This document shows positions 1-9,812 of a stretch of 64,000 bases of DNA, one piece after another; position 1 is the stretch's first letter, and each line of letters begins with the position of its first letter. The notes below the pieces were generated by a model that ran no database searches, was not told the origin of the DNA, and saw nothing but the letters and a program-made list of their open reading frames with translations. Source of the stretch: Flavobacterium salmonis (lineage in GTDB: Bacteria; Bacteroidota; Bacteroidia; Flavobacteriales; Flavobacteriaceae); NCBI RefSeq assembly GCF_903819435.1, contig NZ_CAIJDP010000066.1, positions 43,547 through 107,546 on the forward strand. The letters are read 5' to 3'. The translations under genes and the position numbers were made by a program.

Positions 1-169
1 GAGAAAAAATTGAACACAAAGCGATGTATTTTTAGACAAATGAAATGCCTTTTTAATGAAAAGGAAACTATGAATCTATGTGTTAGAAAAATTAAATCAG
101 CGCAAATTTGTTGAATCAGTAAAACTCATGGTTCAAAAACCGCAAAATATAAAATTAAAGACAATAAAA

Positions 170-2155
170 ATGAACACTAAATTAATCACAAAAGCGACAA
201 TCTGCGGACTATTATTTAGCAGTATTCTCGCATCGGCACAAAAAAATAATCTTCAGGTAGATATTGCAAAAACAGTAACCAAAATTGAACCGACAATGTA
301 CGGTGTGTTTTTCGAAGACATCAACTTTGCTGCAGATGGAGGTTTATATGCAGAAATGATTAAAAACAGATCATTCGAATTCCTTTTTCCAATGATGGGA
401 TGGCAGGAACCGAACAGTGACCGTCATAAATTAAACCAACAATCCGGAATTGCAAATGTGATTCAGTATTCCCAAAAAGGAACCAACCATAATTATTGCC
501 GCGTTACAATTAATGATGCAAATGGTTATGAACTGATTAACGAAGGTTTCAGAGGAATGGGAATCAAGAAAGATTTGAAATACAATCTTACTTTAAAAGC
601 TTCAAAGATTTCAGGTACTATTTCGAAAATTAAATTCCAGTTTATTGACAAAAACAATAAAGTTTTAGGAGAAACTTCAATTGTTCCAACATCAAAAGAC
701 TGGTCAAATTATACGGCTCAATTAACATCAAATGCAACAGAAGCTAAAGCAAAATTAAAAATCACTTTTGAAGGAAACGGAGTAATTGATTTAGATAATA
801 TTTCATTATTTCCGGAAGATACCTGGGCGGGAAGAAAAAACGGACTTCGTAAAGATTTAGTACAATTATTATACGATTTGAAACCGGGATTTTTACGTTT
901 CCCAGGAGGTTGTATTGTTGAAGGAAGAACTTTGGCAGAACGTTATCAATGGAAAAAATCGGTTGGAAAAATAGAAGACAGAGAAACGGCAGTAAACCGC
1001 TGGAACATGGAATTTGCGCACAGACCAGCACCGGATTATTTCCAAAGTTTTGGTTTAGGATTCTTTGAATATTTCCAGCTTTCAGAAGACATTGGTGCAT
1101 CACCGCTTCCAATTTTGAGCTGTGGAATGGCTTGCCAGTTCAATACAGGACAATTAGTCCCGATGGATCAGATCGATCCGTATGTTCAGGATGCGTTAGA
1201 TTTAATTGAATTTGCGAATGGCGGAACCGAAACCATTTGGGGAAAACTCAGGGCAGATATGGGACATCCAAAACCATTCAGTTTAAAATTCATCGGAGTT
1301 GGAAATGAGCAGTGGGGTCCGGATTATATTGAACGTTTCAAAGTGTTTCAAAAAGCGATTAAAGCCAAATATCCAAACATTACGATTGTTTCAGGAACAG
1401 GACCTTTCCCTGAAGGAGATTTCTTTGATTACGGCATGACCGAACTTAAAAAACTGAATGCTGAAATCGTTGACGAACACTATTACAAAGATCCGGCATG
1501 GTTCCGTAAAAATGTAACGCGTTATGATAGTTACGATCGAAAAGGACCAAAGATTTTTGCTGGAGAATATGCAGCACAAAGTGTTGCGATTGCGAGTCCG
1601 GACAATAAAAACAACTGGGAATGTGCTTTCTCTGAAGCAGCATTTATGACTGGAATGGAACGTAATGCTGAGGTCGTTCATTTAACTTCTTATGCACCTT
1701 TATTAGCACACGAAGAAGGGTGGCAGTGGACTCCGGACATGATTTGGTTCAACAATTTAGAATCATTTGGAACACCAAATTATTATGTTCAGAAATTGTT
1801 TTCTAACAATAAGGGAACCGATTTAATCAATATTACAAAAGATGGACAAGCCGTAACAGGTCAAAATGATTTGTTTGCATCGGCAGTGAAAGATGTGAAT
1901 TTAAAAGAAGTAATTCTGAAAATAGTGAATACAGCTTCATCAGATCAAAATGCATCAATTGATTTAAAAGGAGCCAAATTAGATACAAAAGGAACAGCTG
2001 TAATTTTGAAAGGAGATGGGCTTAACGATGAGAACTCTTTTGCAGCGCCTACTAAAATTAGTCCTAAAGAGAGTGAATTTAAAGTAAAAGGAAACCAAAT
2101 TCAATACAATTTTCCAGCGTATTCTGTAACTGTTTTGAAAATAAAGATGAAATAA
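170..2155 (+). CDS. Secreted alpha-L-arabinofuranosidase, GH51 family
   Basis: Predicted to release L-arabinose from arabinan or arabinoxylan side chains outside the cytoplasm. The 661-residue protein starts with a signal peptide (MNTKLITKATICG, ending ASAQ at about residue 24). A beta-sandwich region resembling a CBM4/9 module lies at about 75-215, followed by a GH51 barrel. The general acid/base is probably E380 in GVGNEQWG and the nucleophile E466 in FAGEYA. An in-frame GTG at 80 would add 30 residues ahead of the signal peptide, so I use the ATG at 170. It lies upstream of araB, araD and araA on the same strand, so it probably feeds that pathway. The family call is firm; the exact polymer is not visible. 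Confidence 0.93.
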   Translation: MNTKLITKATICGLLFSSILASAQKNNLQVDIAKTVTKIEPTMYGVFFEDINFAADGGLYAEMIKNRSFEFLFPMMGWQEPNSDRHKLNQQSGIANVIQYSQKGTNHNYCRVTINDANGYELINEGFRGMGIKKDLKYNLTLKASKISGTISKIKFQFIDKNNKVLGETSIVPTSKDWSNYTAQLTSNATEAKAKLKITFEGNGVIDLDNISLFPEDTWAGRKNGLRKDLVQLLYDLKPGFLRFPGGCIVEGRTLAERYQWKKSVGKIEDRETAVNRWNMEFAHRPAPDYFQSFGLGFFEYFQLSEDIGASPLPILSCGMACQFNTGQLVPMDQIDPYVQDALDLIEFANGGTETIWGKLRADMGHPKPFSLKFIGVGNEQWGPDYIERFKVFQKAIKAKYPNITIVSGTGPFPEGDFFDYGMTELKKLNAEIVDEHYYKDPAWFRKNVTRYDSYDRKGPKIFAGEYAAQSVAIASPDNKNNWECAFSEAAFMTGMERNAEVVHLTSYAPLLAHEEGWQWTPDMIWFNNLESFGTPNYYVQKLFSNNKGTDLINITKDGQAVTGQNDLFASAVKDVNLKEVILKIVNTASSDQNASIDLKGAKLDTKGTAVILKGDGLNDENSFAAPTKISPKESEFKVKGNQIQYNFPAYSVTVLKIKMK

Positions 2156-2255
2156 TCGCAACATAATAAATGTATAAGTTACGTTTGTTTTTTGTTTTAA
2201 ACATAAATCATTGTTTTGATGCATTATCTGTAAAAAACAACAAGCTAATTTTTAT

Positions 2256-2298
2256 TAAGTGTTTTTTGTACACTTATAAATTAATTATATTATATTTG
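2256..2298 (+). promoter_or_regulatory. araB promoter with overlapping inverted repeat
   Basis: A Bacteroidota-type promoter is visible: TTG at 2266-2268, a 22-base spacer and TATATTTG at 2291-2298, about 10 bases before the araB start. The -33 TTG sits in the 7-base gap of an inverted repeat, TAAGTGT (2256-2262) and ACACTTA (2270-2276). That placement suits a repressor operator. The regulator is not in the window, and arabinose control is inferred only from the neighbouring genes. Confidence 0.6.
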
Positions 2299-2308
2299 TC
2301 ATCATAAA

Positions 2309-4012
2309 ATGAATTTCGAAATGAAAAATTACGTTATAGGATTAGATTACGGAACAGATTCTGTTCGTGCGGTGCTAATAGATACTGAAAATGGGCAGGA
2401 ATTGGCATCCAATGTTTCTCATTACAAAAGATGGAAGAATAAGCAATATTGTGATGCATCGATTAATCAGTTCCGTCAGCATCCTTTGGATCATATTGAA
2501 GGATTGGAAATTACGATTCAAAATGTTGTTAAGGAAAGCAAAGTTGATCCTGCTGCAATAAAAGGAATCTGTATAGATACTACAGGATCTTCTCCTGTAC
2601 CAGTTACAAAAGACGGAATTCCATTGGCTTTGACAAAAGGTTTTGAGGAGAATCCAAATGCGATGATGGTGTTATGGAAAGATCATACATCGATAAATGA
2701 AGCAAACGAAATCAACGAACTGGCAGTTAGCTGGGGCGGAGAGAACGTAACAAAATATGTAGGTGGAATTTATTCATCAGAATGGTTTTGGGCAAAAATC
2801 CTGCACATTGCGAGAGAAGATGAAGCCGTTCGAAATGCAGCGCACACCTGGATGGAACACTGCGATTTAATGACCTATTTGTTAATTGAAGACAAAGATT
2901 TAAAAACATTTAAAAGAAGCCGTTGTGCTGCGGGTCACAAAGCAATGTGGCACGAAGACTGGAACGGACTTCCTCCGGTTGAATTCTTAGAAAAATTACA
3001 TCCGTATTTAGCACAGCTTCGTGGAAATTTATACGACGAAACCTATACTTCAGATTTAGTTGCCGGAAATTTAAGCAAAGGATGGGCAGATCGTTTAGGA
3101 CTTTCTACAGATACAGTTGTAGCGGTAGGAACTTTCGATGCACATTCTGGAGCAGTTGGTGCAAAAATTGGCGAAAACACTTTGGTTCGTGTTATGGGAA
3201 CTTCAACCTGCGATATTTTGGTGGGTTCTTATGAAGAAGTAGGTACCAAAACCGTTCGCGGAATCTGTGGTCAGGTTGACGGATCTGTGATTCCCGGATT
3301 TGTAGGTCTTGAAGCAGGACAATCTGCTTTTGGAGATTTACTGGCCTGGTACAAAGAATTATTAATGTGGCCAACAGAGCAATTATTAGCTTCTTCATCT
3401 CTTTTAAATGATGCCCAAAAAGAACAATTAAGAGAAGAATTCAGTGATAAATTAATTGTAGAATTAACCAAAGAAGCTGAAAAGATTCCATTGTCTGAAA
3501 GTGTACCAACCGCTTTAGACTGGATCAACGGACGCAGAACTCCGGATGCTAATCAGGAAGTAAAAAGCGCCATTTCAAACTTATCTTTAGGATCAAAAGC
3601 ACCTCATATTTTTAAAGCTTTAGTAAACGCAATCTGTTTTGGATCTAAAAAAATCGTCGATCGTTTTGAAGAAGAAGGTTTAAAAATTGACAGCGTGATC
3701 GGTATCGGTGGTGTTGCCCGTAAATCGCCTTTTATCATGCAGACTTTGGCAAACGTTTTAAACAAGCCAATAAAAGTTGCTCTATCAGATCAGGCGCCTG
3801 CTTTGGGAGCTGCAATTTATGCTGCTGTAGCTTCAGGAATTTATCCAAATGTGATTGAAGCCAGTCAAAAAATGGGAAGCCCTTTTGAAAGTGAATACAC
3901 GCCACAACTTGACAAAGTGGCTGCTTACAACAAATTACTTTTAGCTTACGACCAATTAAGTGCTTTTGCAGATCCATCTATTAAAATTACAGAAAATGAG
4001 TTCTCTCTATAA
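2309..4012 (+). CDS. araB: Ribulokinase
   Basis: Phosphorylates L-ribulose to L-ribulose 5-phosphate with ATP, the second step of arabinose breakdown. The 567 residues show the FGGY-kinase layout. The N-terminal phosphate loop is GLDYGTDSVRAVLID, the middle holds GTFDAHSGAVGA, and the C-terminal ATPase half has GIGGVARKSPFIMQTLANV. The length matches the AraB family. The start is MNFEMKNY; the ATG four codons later (2321) is also possible. The last 17 bases overlap araD, which suggests translational coupling. The promoter just upstream makes this the likely first gene of an araBDA unit separate from the GH51 gene. Confidence 0.95.
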   Translation: MNFEMKNYVIGLDYGTDSVRAVLIDTENGQELASNVSHYKRWKNKQYCDASINQFRQHPLDHIEGLEITIQNVVKESKVDPAAIKGICIDTTGSSPVPVTKDGIPLALTKGFEENPNAMMVLWKDHTSINEANEINELAVSWGGENVTKYVGGIYSSEWFWAKILHIAREDEAVRNAAHTWMEHCDLMTYLLIEDKDLKTFKRSRCAAGHKAMWHEDWNGLPPVEFLEKLHPYLAQLRGNLYDETYTSDLVAGNLSKGWADRLGLSTDTVVAVGTFDAHSGAVGAKIGENTLVRVMGTSTCDILVGSYEEVGTKTVRGICGQVDGSVIPGFVGLEAGQSAFGDLLAWYKELLMWPTEQLLASSSLLNDAQKEQLREEFSDKLIVELTKEAEKIPLSESVPTALDWINGRRTPDANQEVKSAISNLSLGSKAPHIFKALVNAICFGSKKIVDRFEEEGLKIDSVIGIGGVARKSPFIMQTLANVLNKPIKVALSDQAPALGAAIYAAVASGIYPNVIEASQKMGSPFESEYTPQLDKVAAYNKLLLAYDQLSAFADPSIKITENEFSL

Positions 4013-4697
4013 AGATTTAAAACAAGAATGTTACGAAGCCAACATGCAGTTAAATGCATTGAATTTGGTGGTTTATACTTTTGGAAATGTAAGCGCAGTC
4101 GACAGAAAAAATGGTGTTTTTGCCATTAAACCAAGCGGTGTTCCTTACGAAGATTTAAAACCCGAAGATATTGTTATTGTCGATTTTGACAATAATATTA
4201 TCGAAGGAACTATGCGTCCGTCATCAGACACAAAAACGCATGCTTACTTATACAAAAACTGGCCGAATATTGGAGGTGTTGCGCATACACATGCGACCTA
4301 TTCGGTGGCTTGGGCGCAGTCGCAACGTGATATTCCAATTTTTGGGACAACACATGCAGATCATTTAACGGCTGATATTCCGTGCGCCCCGCCAATGGCA
4401 GATTCGCTTATCGAAGGAAACTACGAACACAATACCGGAATTCAGATTTTGGATTGTTTCAAAGAAAAAAATCTTTCCTACGAAGAAGTAGAAATGGTTC
4501 TAATTGGAAACCACGGTCCGTTTGCCTGGGGAAAAAATGCAGCAAAAGCGGTTTACAATAGTAAAGTTTTAGAAGTCGTAGCCGAAATGGCGTACCTGAC
4601 TTTACAAATAAATCCGAATGCGCCAAGATTGAAAGATTCCTTAATAAAGAAACATTACAATCGTAAACACGGAAAAGATTCGTATTACGGACAGTAA
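3996..4697 (+). CDS. araD: L-ribulose-5-phosphate 4-epimerase
   Basis: Converts L-ribulose 5-phosphate to D-xylulose 5-phosphate, joining arabinose breakdown to the pentose phosphate pathway. It is a class II aldolase-fold protein of 233 residues. The zinc-binding histidines are visible as H97 and H99 in AHTHATYS and H173 in GNHGPFAWG, and GTTHADH supplies further active-site residues. The start is the ATG at 3996 (MSSLYKDLKQ). The frame stays open upstream inside araB, but that extension is not expected. The start overlaps the araB end by 17 bases. Confidence 0.94.
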   Translation: MSSLYKDLKQECYEANMQLNALNLVVYTFGNVSAVDRKNGVFAIKPSGVPYEDLKPEDIVIVDFDNNIIEGTMRPSSDTKTHAYLYKNWPNIGGVAHTHATYSVAWAQSQRDIPIFGTTHADHLTADIPCAPPMADSLIEGNYEHNTGIQILDCFKEKNLSYEEVEMVLIGNHGPFAWGKNAAKAVYNSKVLEVVAEMAYLTLQINPNAPRLKDSLIKKHYNRKHGKDSYYGQ

Positions 4698-4705
4698 AAA
4701 TTTAG

Positions 4706-4880
4706 TTTCAGGTTTCAGGTTTTTTTGTTTCAAGTTGTTGGAATGCTGAACTTGGAATCTGAAACTTAAAAGAAATAAAACAAATAATAAATAACAAAGA
4801 TTTTCAGCATTTCAAAAACTTGAATAGAGAGTCCTGATCGAACAGGAGAAGCAAACTTGAAACCTGAAACTTGAAACAAA
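4706..4880. repeat. Intra-operon spacer with CAGGTTTC-type inverted repeats
   Basis: The araD-araA gap begins with repeated TTTCAGG and TTTCAAG units (about 4706-4738) and ends with their complement (ACTTGAAACCTGAAACTTG, about 4856-4874). The two ends can pair into a long imperfect hairpin. A smaller hairpin, TCCTG ATCGAA CAGGA, lies near 4831-4846. No open frame is credible here. The gap probably remains transcribed, since araA lacks an obvious promoter of its own. Confidence 0.6.
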
Positions 4881-4890
4881 AAATAACAAA

Positions 4891-6399
4891 ATGATTGACA
4901 TTTCTCAAAAAGAAGTATGGTTTGTAGTAGGAAGCCAGGAATTATACGGTGAAGAAACATTAAGAAAAGTAGCAGAACATTCTCAGATAATTGCAAAAGG
5001 GTTAGGAGAATCGTCTCAAATTCCTGTAAAAGTAGTTTATAAGGATGTGGTAAAATCTCCAGCTCAGATTTTAGATGTATGTCTGGCAGCAAACACTACT
5101 AAAAACTGTATCGGATTGATTACCTGGATGCATACTTTCTCACCTGCAAAAATGTGGATTGGCGGATTAAGCATCTTGAAAAAACCATTATGCCACTTGC
5201 ATACCCAATACAATGCTGAAATTCCGTGGGGATCTATCGACATGGATTTCATGAATCTTAATCAATCAGCTCATGGAGATCGTGAATTTGGTTTTATCAT
5301 GTCCAGAATGCGTAAAAAACGCAAAGTGGTTGTAGGACACTGGGAAGACGAAAGAGTTCAGAAAAAATTAGGAATCTGGACAAGAGTAGCTTTAGGATGG
5401 GACGAACTTCAAAACCTGAAAGTAGCCCGTATTGGAGACAATATGCGTGAAGTTGCCGTTACGGAAGGTGATAAAGTTGAAGCTCAAATCCGTTTCGGAA
5501 TGTCGGTTAACGGTTTTGATTCTTCTGATGTGACCAAACATATCGAGAAAGTTACAGAGCAGCAATTAAACGATTTATTAGCGGTTTATGAAGCTTCTTA
5601 TAATTTGACTGATTCTTTAAAAGAAGGCGGAGCACAAAGAAGTTCATTAGTAGAGGCAGCAAAAATTGAATTAGGTTTAAGAGCTTTCCTTGAAGAAGGA
5701 GGTTTTGGAGCTTTTACAGATACATTTGAAAATCTGGGAGCATGGAAACAATTACCGGGAATCGCTACACAAAGATTAATGGCCGATGGTTATGGTTTTG
5801 GTGGAGAAGGCGACTGGAAAACAGCTGCAATGGTTCGTGCATTAAAAGTAATGAACATTGGTCTTGAAGGAGGAACTTCGTTCATGGAAGATTACACATA
5901 CCACTTTACACCACAAAAATCATACGTTTTAGGATCACATATGTTGGAAATCTGTCCATCTATCGCTGACGGAAAAGCTTCCTGCGAGGTTCACCCGTTA
6001 GGGATTGGCGGAAAAGAAGATCCAGCACGTTTGGTATTCAACTCACCTGCAGGAGAAGCAATCAATGTTTCATTAGTGGATATGGGGAACCGTTTCCGTT
6101 TAATCGTAAACGAAGTTGTTGCGGTTAAACCAATGGCTGAATTGCCAAAATTACCGGTTGCAAGAGTTTTATGGGATTGTAAACCAAACCTGGATATTGC
6201 AGCTACAGCATGGATTTTGGCTGGAGGAGCACACCATACAGTGTACAGCCAGTCAGTTACAACTGAGTTTATGGAAGATTTTGCAGACATTGCCGGAATT
6301 GAATTGTTGGTGATTGATGAAAAAACTACTATCAGAGATTTTAAAGATAAAATTAATGCCAACGAAGCGTACTACCATACGTTTCAACACGGATTGTAA
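4891..6399 (+). CDS. araA: L-arabinose isomerase
   Basis: Isomerises L-arabinose to L-ribulose, the first cytoplasmic step of the pathway. The 502-residue length is standard for AraA. Typical segments include [16 protein letters not shown], the [11 protein letters not shown] stretch near residue 105, and metal-site regions around FMEDYTYHF and [10 protein letters not shown]; a further His lies in [10 protein letters not shown]. It follows araD after a 193-base hairpin-rich spacer on the same strand, so it is probably part of the same transcript. Confidence 0.96.
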   Translation: MIDISQKEVWFVVGSQELYGEETLRKVAEHSQIIAKGLGESSQIPVKVVYKDVVKSPAQILDVCLAANTTKNCIGLITWMHTFSPAKMWIGGLSILKKPLCHLHTQYNAEIPWGSIDMDFMNLNQSAHGDREFGFIMSRMRKKRKVVVGHWEDERVQKKLGIWTRVALGWDELQNLKVARIGDNMREVAVTEGDKVEAQIRFGMSVNGFDSSDVTKHIEKVTEQQLNDLLAVYEASYNLTDSLKEGGAQRSSLVEAAKIELGLRAFLEEGGFGAFTDTFENLGAWKQLPGIATQRLMADGYGFGGEGDWKTAAMVRALKVMNIGLEGGTSFMEDYTYHFTPQKSYVLGSHMLEICPSIADGKASCEVHPLGIGGKEDPARLVFNSPAGEAINVSLVDMGNRFRLIVNEVVAVKPMAELPKLPVARVLWDCKPNLDIAATAWILAGGAHHTVYSQSVTTEFMEDFADIAGIELLVIDEKTTIRDFKDKINANEAYYHTFQHGL

Positions 6400-6409
6400 T
6401 ATAAACTAA

Positions 6410-6530
6410 GTCAAAAGTCTAATGTCGAAAGTCTAAAAGTGCCAATGTAACGAATGAAACCTTGGTAAATTTTGTAACTTCGACCTTAGATTTTTGACTT
6501 TAAGACTTTTGACTTTACAACTTTAAACCA
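6410..6530. repeat. Intra-operon spacer with AAGTC inverted repeats
   Basis: The gap between araA and the epimerase gene holds AGTCAAAAGTCT-type units at the left and their complement (GACTTTAAGACTTTTGACTT) at the right, able to form a long imperfect stem. The same AAAGTC/GACTTT vocabulary returns at 21911-21980 in the suf operon. No coding frame or promoter stands out. Confidence 0.55.
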
Positions 6531-6538
6531 AAAAAATT

Positions 6539-7720
6539 ATGAATGTATTAAAACGTTGTGTTTTCGGAATTGCGATAATCGGTTTGACAACACTTTCTGT
6601 TCAATGTAAAAGCGATAAAAAAATGGATGCAACCACAACTCAAGACACAAAAGATTCTGTAACAATTGTAAAATCTGATTACGGAACAACTCCAAAAGGA
6701 GAAAAAATTGAAAGCTATAAGCTGAAAAACCAAAATGGGATGGAAGTGGATATCATCACTTTTGGAGGTATTATCACTGATTTGAAAGTGCCAAATAAAG
6801 ACGGTGTTTCTGAAAATGTAGTAACCGGATTTAATTCTCTGGAACAATACATGAAGCCAAACCCGTTCTTTGGTGCATTGATCGGACGTTTCGGAAACCG
6901 AATTGCAAAAGGTAAATTTACATTAGACGGTAAAGAATATACACTGGCTACAAACAACGGACCTAATGCGCTGCACGGAGGACCGGAAGGTTTTTTTAGA
7001 GCAGTATGGAAAGCAGAAGAAACAAAATCAGGAGAAGCTGCTGTTTTGAAATTATCTTACTTAAGCAAAGATATGGAAGAAGGCTATCCTGGAAATCTAA
7101 AAGTTGTAGTGACTTATACGTTAACTAAAAACAACGAACTTGAGGTACTTTACGAAGCTACTACTGATAAAAAGACAGTTGTAAATTTAACACAGCATAC
7201 GTATTTTAACTTATCGGGGGATTTCTCTAAAACAATTTTAGATCACGAGATTACTTTAAATGCCGATAAAATTGTTCCGGTAGATGCTACTTTAATTCCA
7301 ACAGGAGAATTACAGGATGTAGCCAATACGCCATTCGATTTCAGAAAACCAAAATTAATTGGAAAAGAAATCGATGCTAAAGATGAACAATTGATAAGAG
7401 GAAAAGGTTACGATCACTGCTGGGTACTAAATAATACAGAAAAAGGCAAAACAGTTATTGCAACAGCTTACCACCCTGCAAGCGGAAGAGTTTTAGAAAT
7501 GACCACAGACGAACCTGGAATTCAGTTCTATTCTGGAAATTTCCTTGACGGAACTTTACCAATGCGTAACGGCGGAACTTATGCACAAAGAACAGGTTTC
7601 TGTTTAGAAACAGAACATTATCCGGATTCTCCAAACCAGAAAAACTTTCCAACGACAGTTTTAAATCCTGGCGAAAATTATAAAACGAAAACAACATTTA
7701 AGTTTTCTGTAAAAAAATAA
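6539..7720 (+). CDS. galM: Aldose 1-epimerase, lipoprotein form
   Basis: Interconverts the alpha and beta anomers of aldoses, here probably arabinose or galactose before uptake or kinase entry. The 393 residues start with a lipoprotein signal peptide whose lipobox is LSVQC (Cys at about residue 23), so the enzyme should be anchored in the envelope. The mutarotase domain follows, with FGGIITDLKVP, NALHGGPEGF, QHTYFNLSG, the likely catalytic His in GYDHCWVLN, and the Glu in CLETEHYPDSPN. It closes the arabinose cluster and is followed by a terminator. Confidence 0.93.
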   Translation: MNVLKRCVFGIAIIGLTTLSVQCKSDKKMDATTTQDTKDSVTIVKSDYGTTPKGEKIESYKLKNQNGMEVDIITFGGIITDLKVPNKDGVSENVVTGFNSLEQYMKPNPFFGALIGRFGNRIAKGKFTLDGKEYTLATNNGPNALHGGPEGFFRAVWKAEETKSGEAAVLKLSYLSKDMEEGYPGNLKVVVTYTLTKNNELEVLYEATTDKKTVVNLTQHTYFNLSGDFSKTILDHEITLNADKIVPVDATLIPTGELQDVANTPFDFRKPKLIGKEIDAKDEQLIRGKGYDHCWVLNNTEKGKTVIATAYHPASGRVLEMTTDEPGIQFYSGNFLDGTLPMRNGGTYAQRTGFCLETEHYPDSPNQKNFPTTVLNPGENYKTKTTFKFSVKK

Positions 7721-7759
7721 ATTCTTTTGAATTTTGTTTAGTTAGTTTAATTCTCAAAG

Positions 7760-7792
7760 AACCTCGAAAGTTGTGATTTCGAGGTTTTTTTT
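7760..7792 (+). terminator. Terminator after the arabinose cluster
   Basis: Stem AACCTCGAAA / TTTCGAGGTT (7760-7769 and 7777-7786) with a 7-base loop, followed directly by six T. It is a good Rho-independent terminator and separates the epimerase gene from the KAP NTPase gene. Confidence 0.85.
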
Positions 7793-7886
7793 ATGTCAAT
7801 ACTTAAAATGCAAAGAAATTGAAATTTTAAGACAGAGTTTTTTATATTTAGAACAACTTTCTTATTCAACATAAAACCTAATATAA

Positions 7887-9728
7887 ATGGAGACATCATA
7901 TATAAAAGAAATTTTCAGTAATTATTTAATTACAAAAAACACAAATGATGCTTTATTAATAAATGGTTCTTGGGGGAGTGGAAAAACTCATTTTTGGAAA
8001 TCGGATTTAGTTAAAATATGCAATGACAATGGTTATGAAGCAATATATTTATCTCTTAATGGGTTGAGTAAAATTGAAACTCTTGAATATCAGTTTTTAG
8101 TTAGATTAATTCCTTATGTGAATAAATTTGAGAATAAGAAAGCAACAAGTACCATAACATTCGGAAAAAACGTCATATCTCTTTTGTCAAATAAATTTTT
8201 AGGAGTAAGGATTGAAGATGTTTTAAAGGATGTTGAATTAGATTTGGCAACATTATCAAAATACATAGTTTGTTTTGATGATTTAGAACGTTGCAAAATC
8301 TCCTTATCGGAAGTGTTAGGTTTTATAAATAATTATGTAGAACATAAAAATCTCAAAGTAATTATTTTATCAGATGAAACTAAAATCAATGAAGATATAG
8401 CGTATAATAATATTAAAGAAAAAGTAATTGGAAGAATTTTAAATTTTAAAAATAATCTTTCCAAAACTTTACCATTATTATTTTCTAAACATGAGAAAGA
8501 AAATATAGAATTTTATACATTTCTTAAATCTCGTGAAATATTTATTTTGGATATTTTAACTGAATATAAGCAAGATAATTTGAGAATAATAAATTTTTAT
8601 ATTCAAGCTCTTGAAACTCTTTATCCAGTAATAAAAAATTTTAATAAACAGTTCGTTGACGAGGTGCTGTTATTTACACTTATTATATCAATAGAATTTA
8701 AATTAGGAAAGCTTACATCAATTGATTATAAAAATTCTCGAGGCTACGAGGATTTAAATGCTAGTTATGCAATTTTCAATTTTTCTTCTGCTGTTGGGAG
8801 TAATTATTGGAAAAAACAAAAGGAAGGTGAACCAGAAGAAAAAAGTGATTTAGAGAAATTCTATGATATATATTTAGTTAATTATATTGATAAGTATCAT
8901 TTTTATAATACTGTTTATGTTTTTATTTTGACAGGTTATTTAAATAAGGAACAATTAACGTTAGAACTAAATTTAAGAACCCCTCCTGTTGTTCCGCCAG
9001 AAGTTTCTTCCTTTAGATCTTTAATGCAATATGGTTTTAGAGATTTGACAAATGAAGAATTTTCTAATTTGACGAAAAAAGTTTTAGAATTTGCTGAAGA
9101 AGGGAAATATACAATTTATGAATATTCAAAAATATCTGAATTTTACTATTTTTTTAAAGAAAATGAACTTATAGATTTAGATAATGAAATCTTAGATAGA
9201 ATTTTATTGACTGGAATTTCGTTAGCAAAATTAAAAAATGAAAGTGATTTAAGAATATTTGATACATTAAATCATTTTCAAAAGGAAAGAAAAGATCAAA
9301 TTATTGTAGATGCTATAATTAAAGCTCACAATGATATTGAAAGTAAAAAGGACAACAAAAAAATTAATAAATTAATTACTTATTTGAAAGAGAATAATAT
9401 TGAAGGAATTAATGAAGTTTTTTTAGAATATGTATTCAAAATTGAATTATTTGAGCATTTAGACCCCGATATTTTTTTTGATACTATTTTGAAAGTAGAT
9501 AATAAAACAATAAAAGAATTATCTCAATTATTAGATGATCGATATGGTTCAACAAATATTGGAGAATATTTAAGTGAAGACTATAAATTTGTAAATGCAA
9601 TTTCCACTAAGCTAAAATCTTATTTATCTAAGCCAAATCATATTTCATTACAAATATACATGTTAAAAGAATTGAATATTTCAATTGATTCGGTAATTCA
9701 AAAACTAATACCATACATTCTAAAATAA
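7887..9728 (+). CDS. KAP-family P-loop NTPase, function unknown
   Basis: A 613-residue protein with a Walker A motif GSWGSGKT at residues 27-34 and a Walker B segment YIVCFDDLERC at about 126-136. IILSDETKI follows about 20 residues later, as expected of the KAP/STAND-like ATPase fold. Residues from about 200 to the end are helix-rich, full of Lys, Glu and Asn, and show no domain I can name. Codon use is far more AT-rich than in the arabinose genes before it or the OsmC gene after it, which suggests transfer. It stands alone between a terminator and a metabolic gene. Many KAP-type and similar large NTPases are linked to phage defence, but that role is inference here. Confidence 0.75.
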   Translation: METSYIKEIFSNYLITKNTNDALLINGSWGSGKTHFWKSDLVKICNDNGYEAIYLSLNGLSKIETLEYQFLVRLIPYVNKFENKKATSTITFGKNVISLLSNKFLGVRIEDVLKDVELDLATLSKYIVCFDDLERCKISLSEVLGFINNYVEHKNLKVIILSDETKINEDIAYNNIKEKVIGRILNFKNNLSKTLPLLFSKHEKENIEFYTFLKSREIFILDILTEYKQDNLRIINFYIQALETLYPVIKNFNKQFVDEVLLFTLIISIEFKLGKLTSIDYKNSRGYEDLNASYAIFNFSSAVGSNYWKKQKEGEPEEKSDLEKFYDIYLVNYIDKYHFYNTVYVFILTGYLNKEQLTLELNLRTPPVVPPEVSSFRSLMQYGFRDLTNEEFSNLTKKVLEFAEEGKYTIYEYSKISEFYYFFKENELIDLDNEILDRILLTGISLAKLKNESDLRIFDTLNHFQKERKDQIIVDAIIKAHNDIESKKDNKKINKLITYLKENNIEGINEVFLEYVFKIELFEHLDPDIFFDTILKVDNKTIKELSQLLDDRYGSTNIGEYLSEDYKFVNAISTKLKSYLSKPNHISLQIYMLKELNISIDSVIQKLIPYILK

Positions 9729-9812
9729 ATGCTTGAAAATCTTAGTTATCTTGTGACTTTAAGAGATCATTTTAATCAAATATAAAAGCCTAATTTAAAA
9801 TAAAATCAAAAA

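Noticed and set aside
80..169. A 30-codon extension of the GH51 protein from a GTG at 80.
   Set aside because: It would place a Lys-rich tail before a clear signal peptide that starts with ATG at 170.
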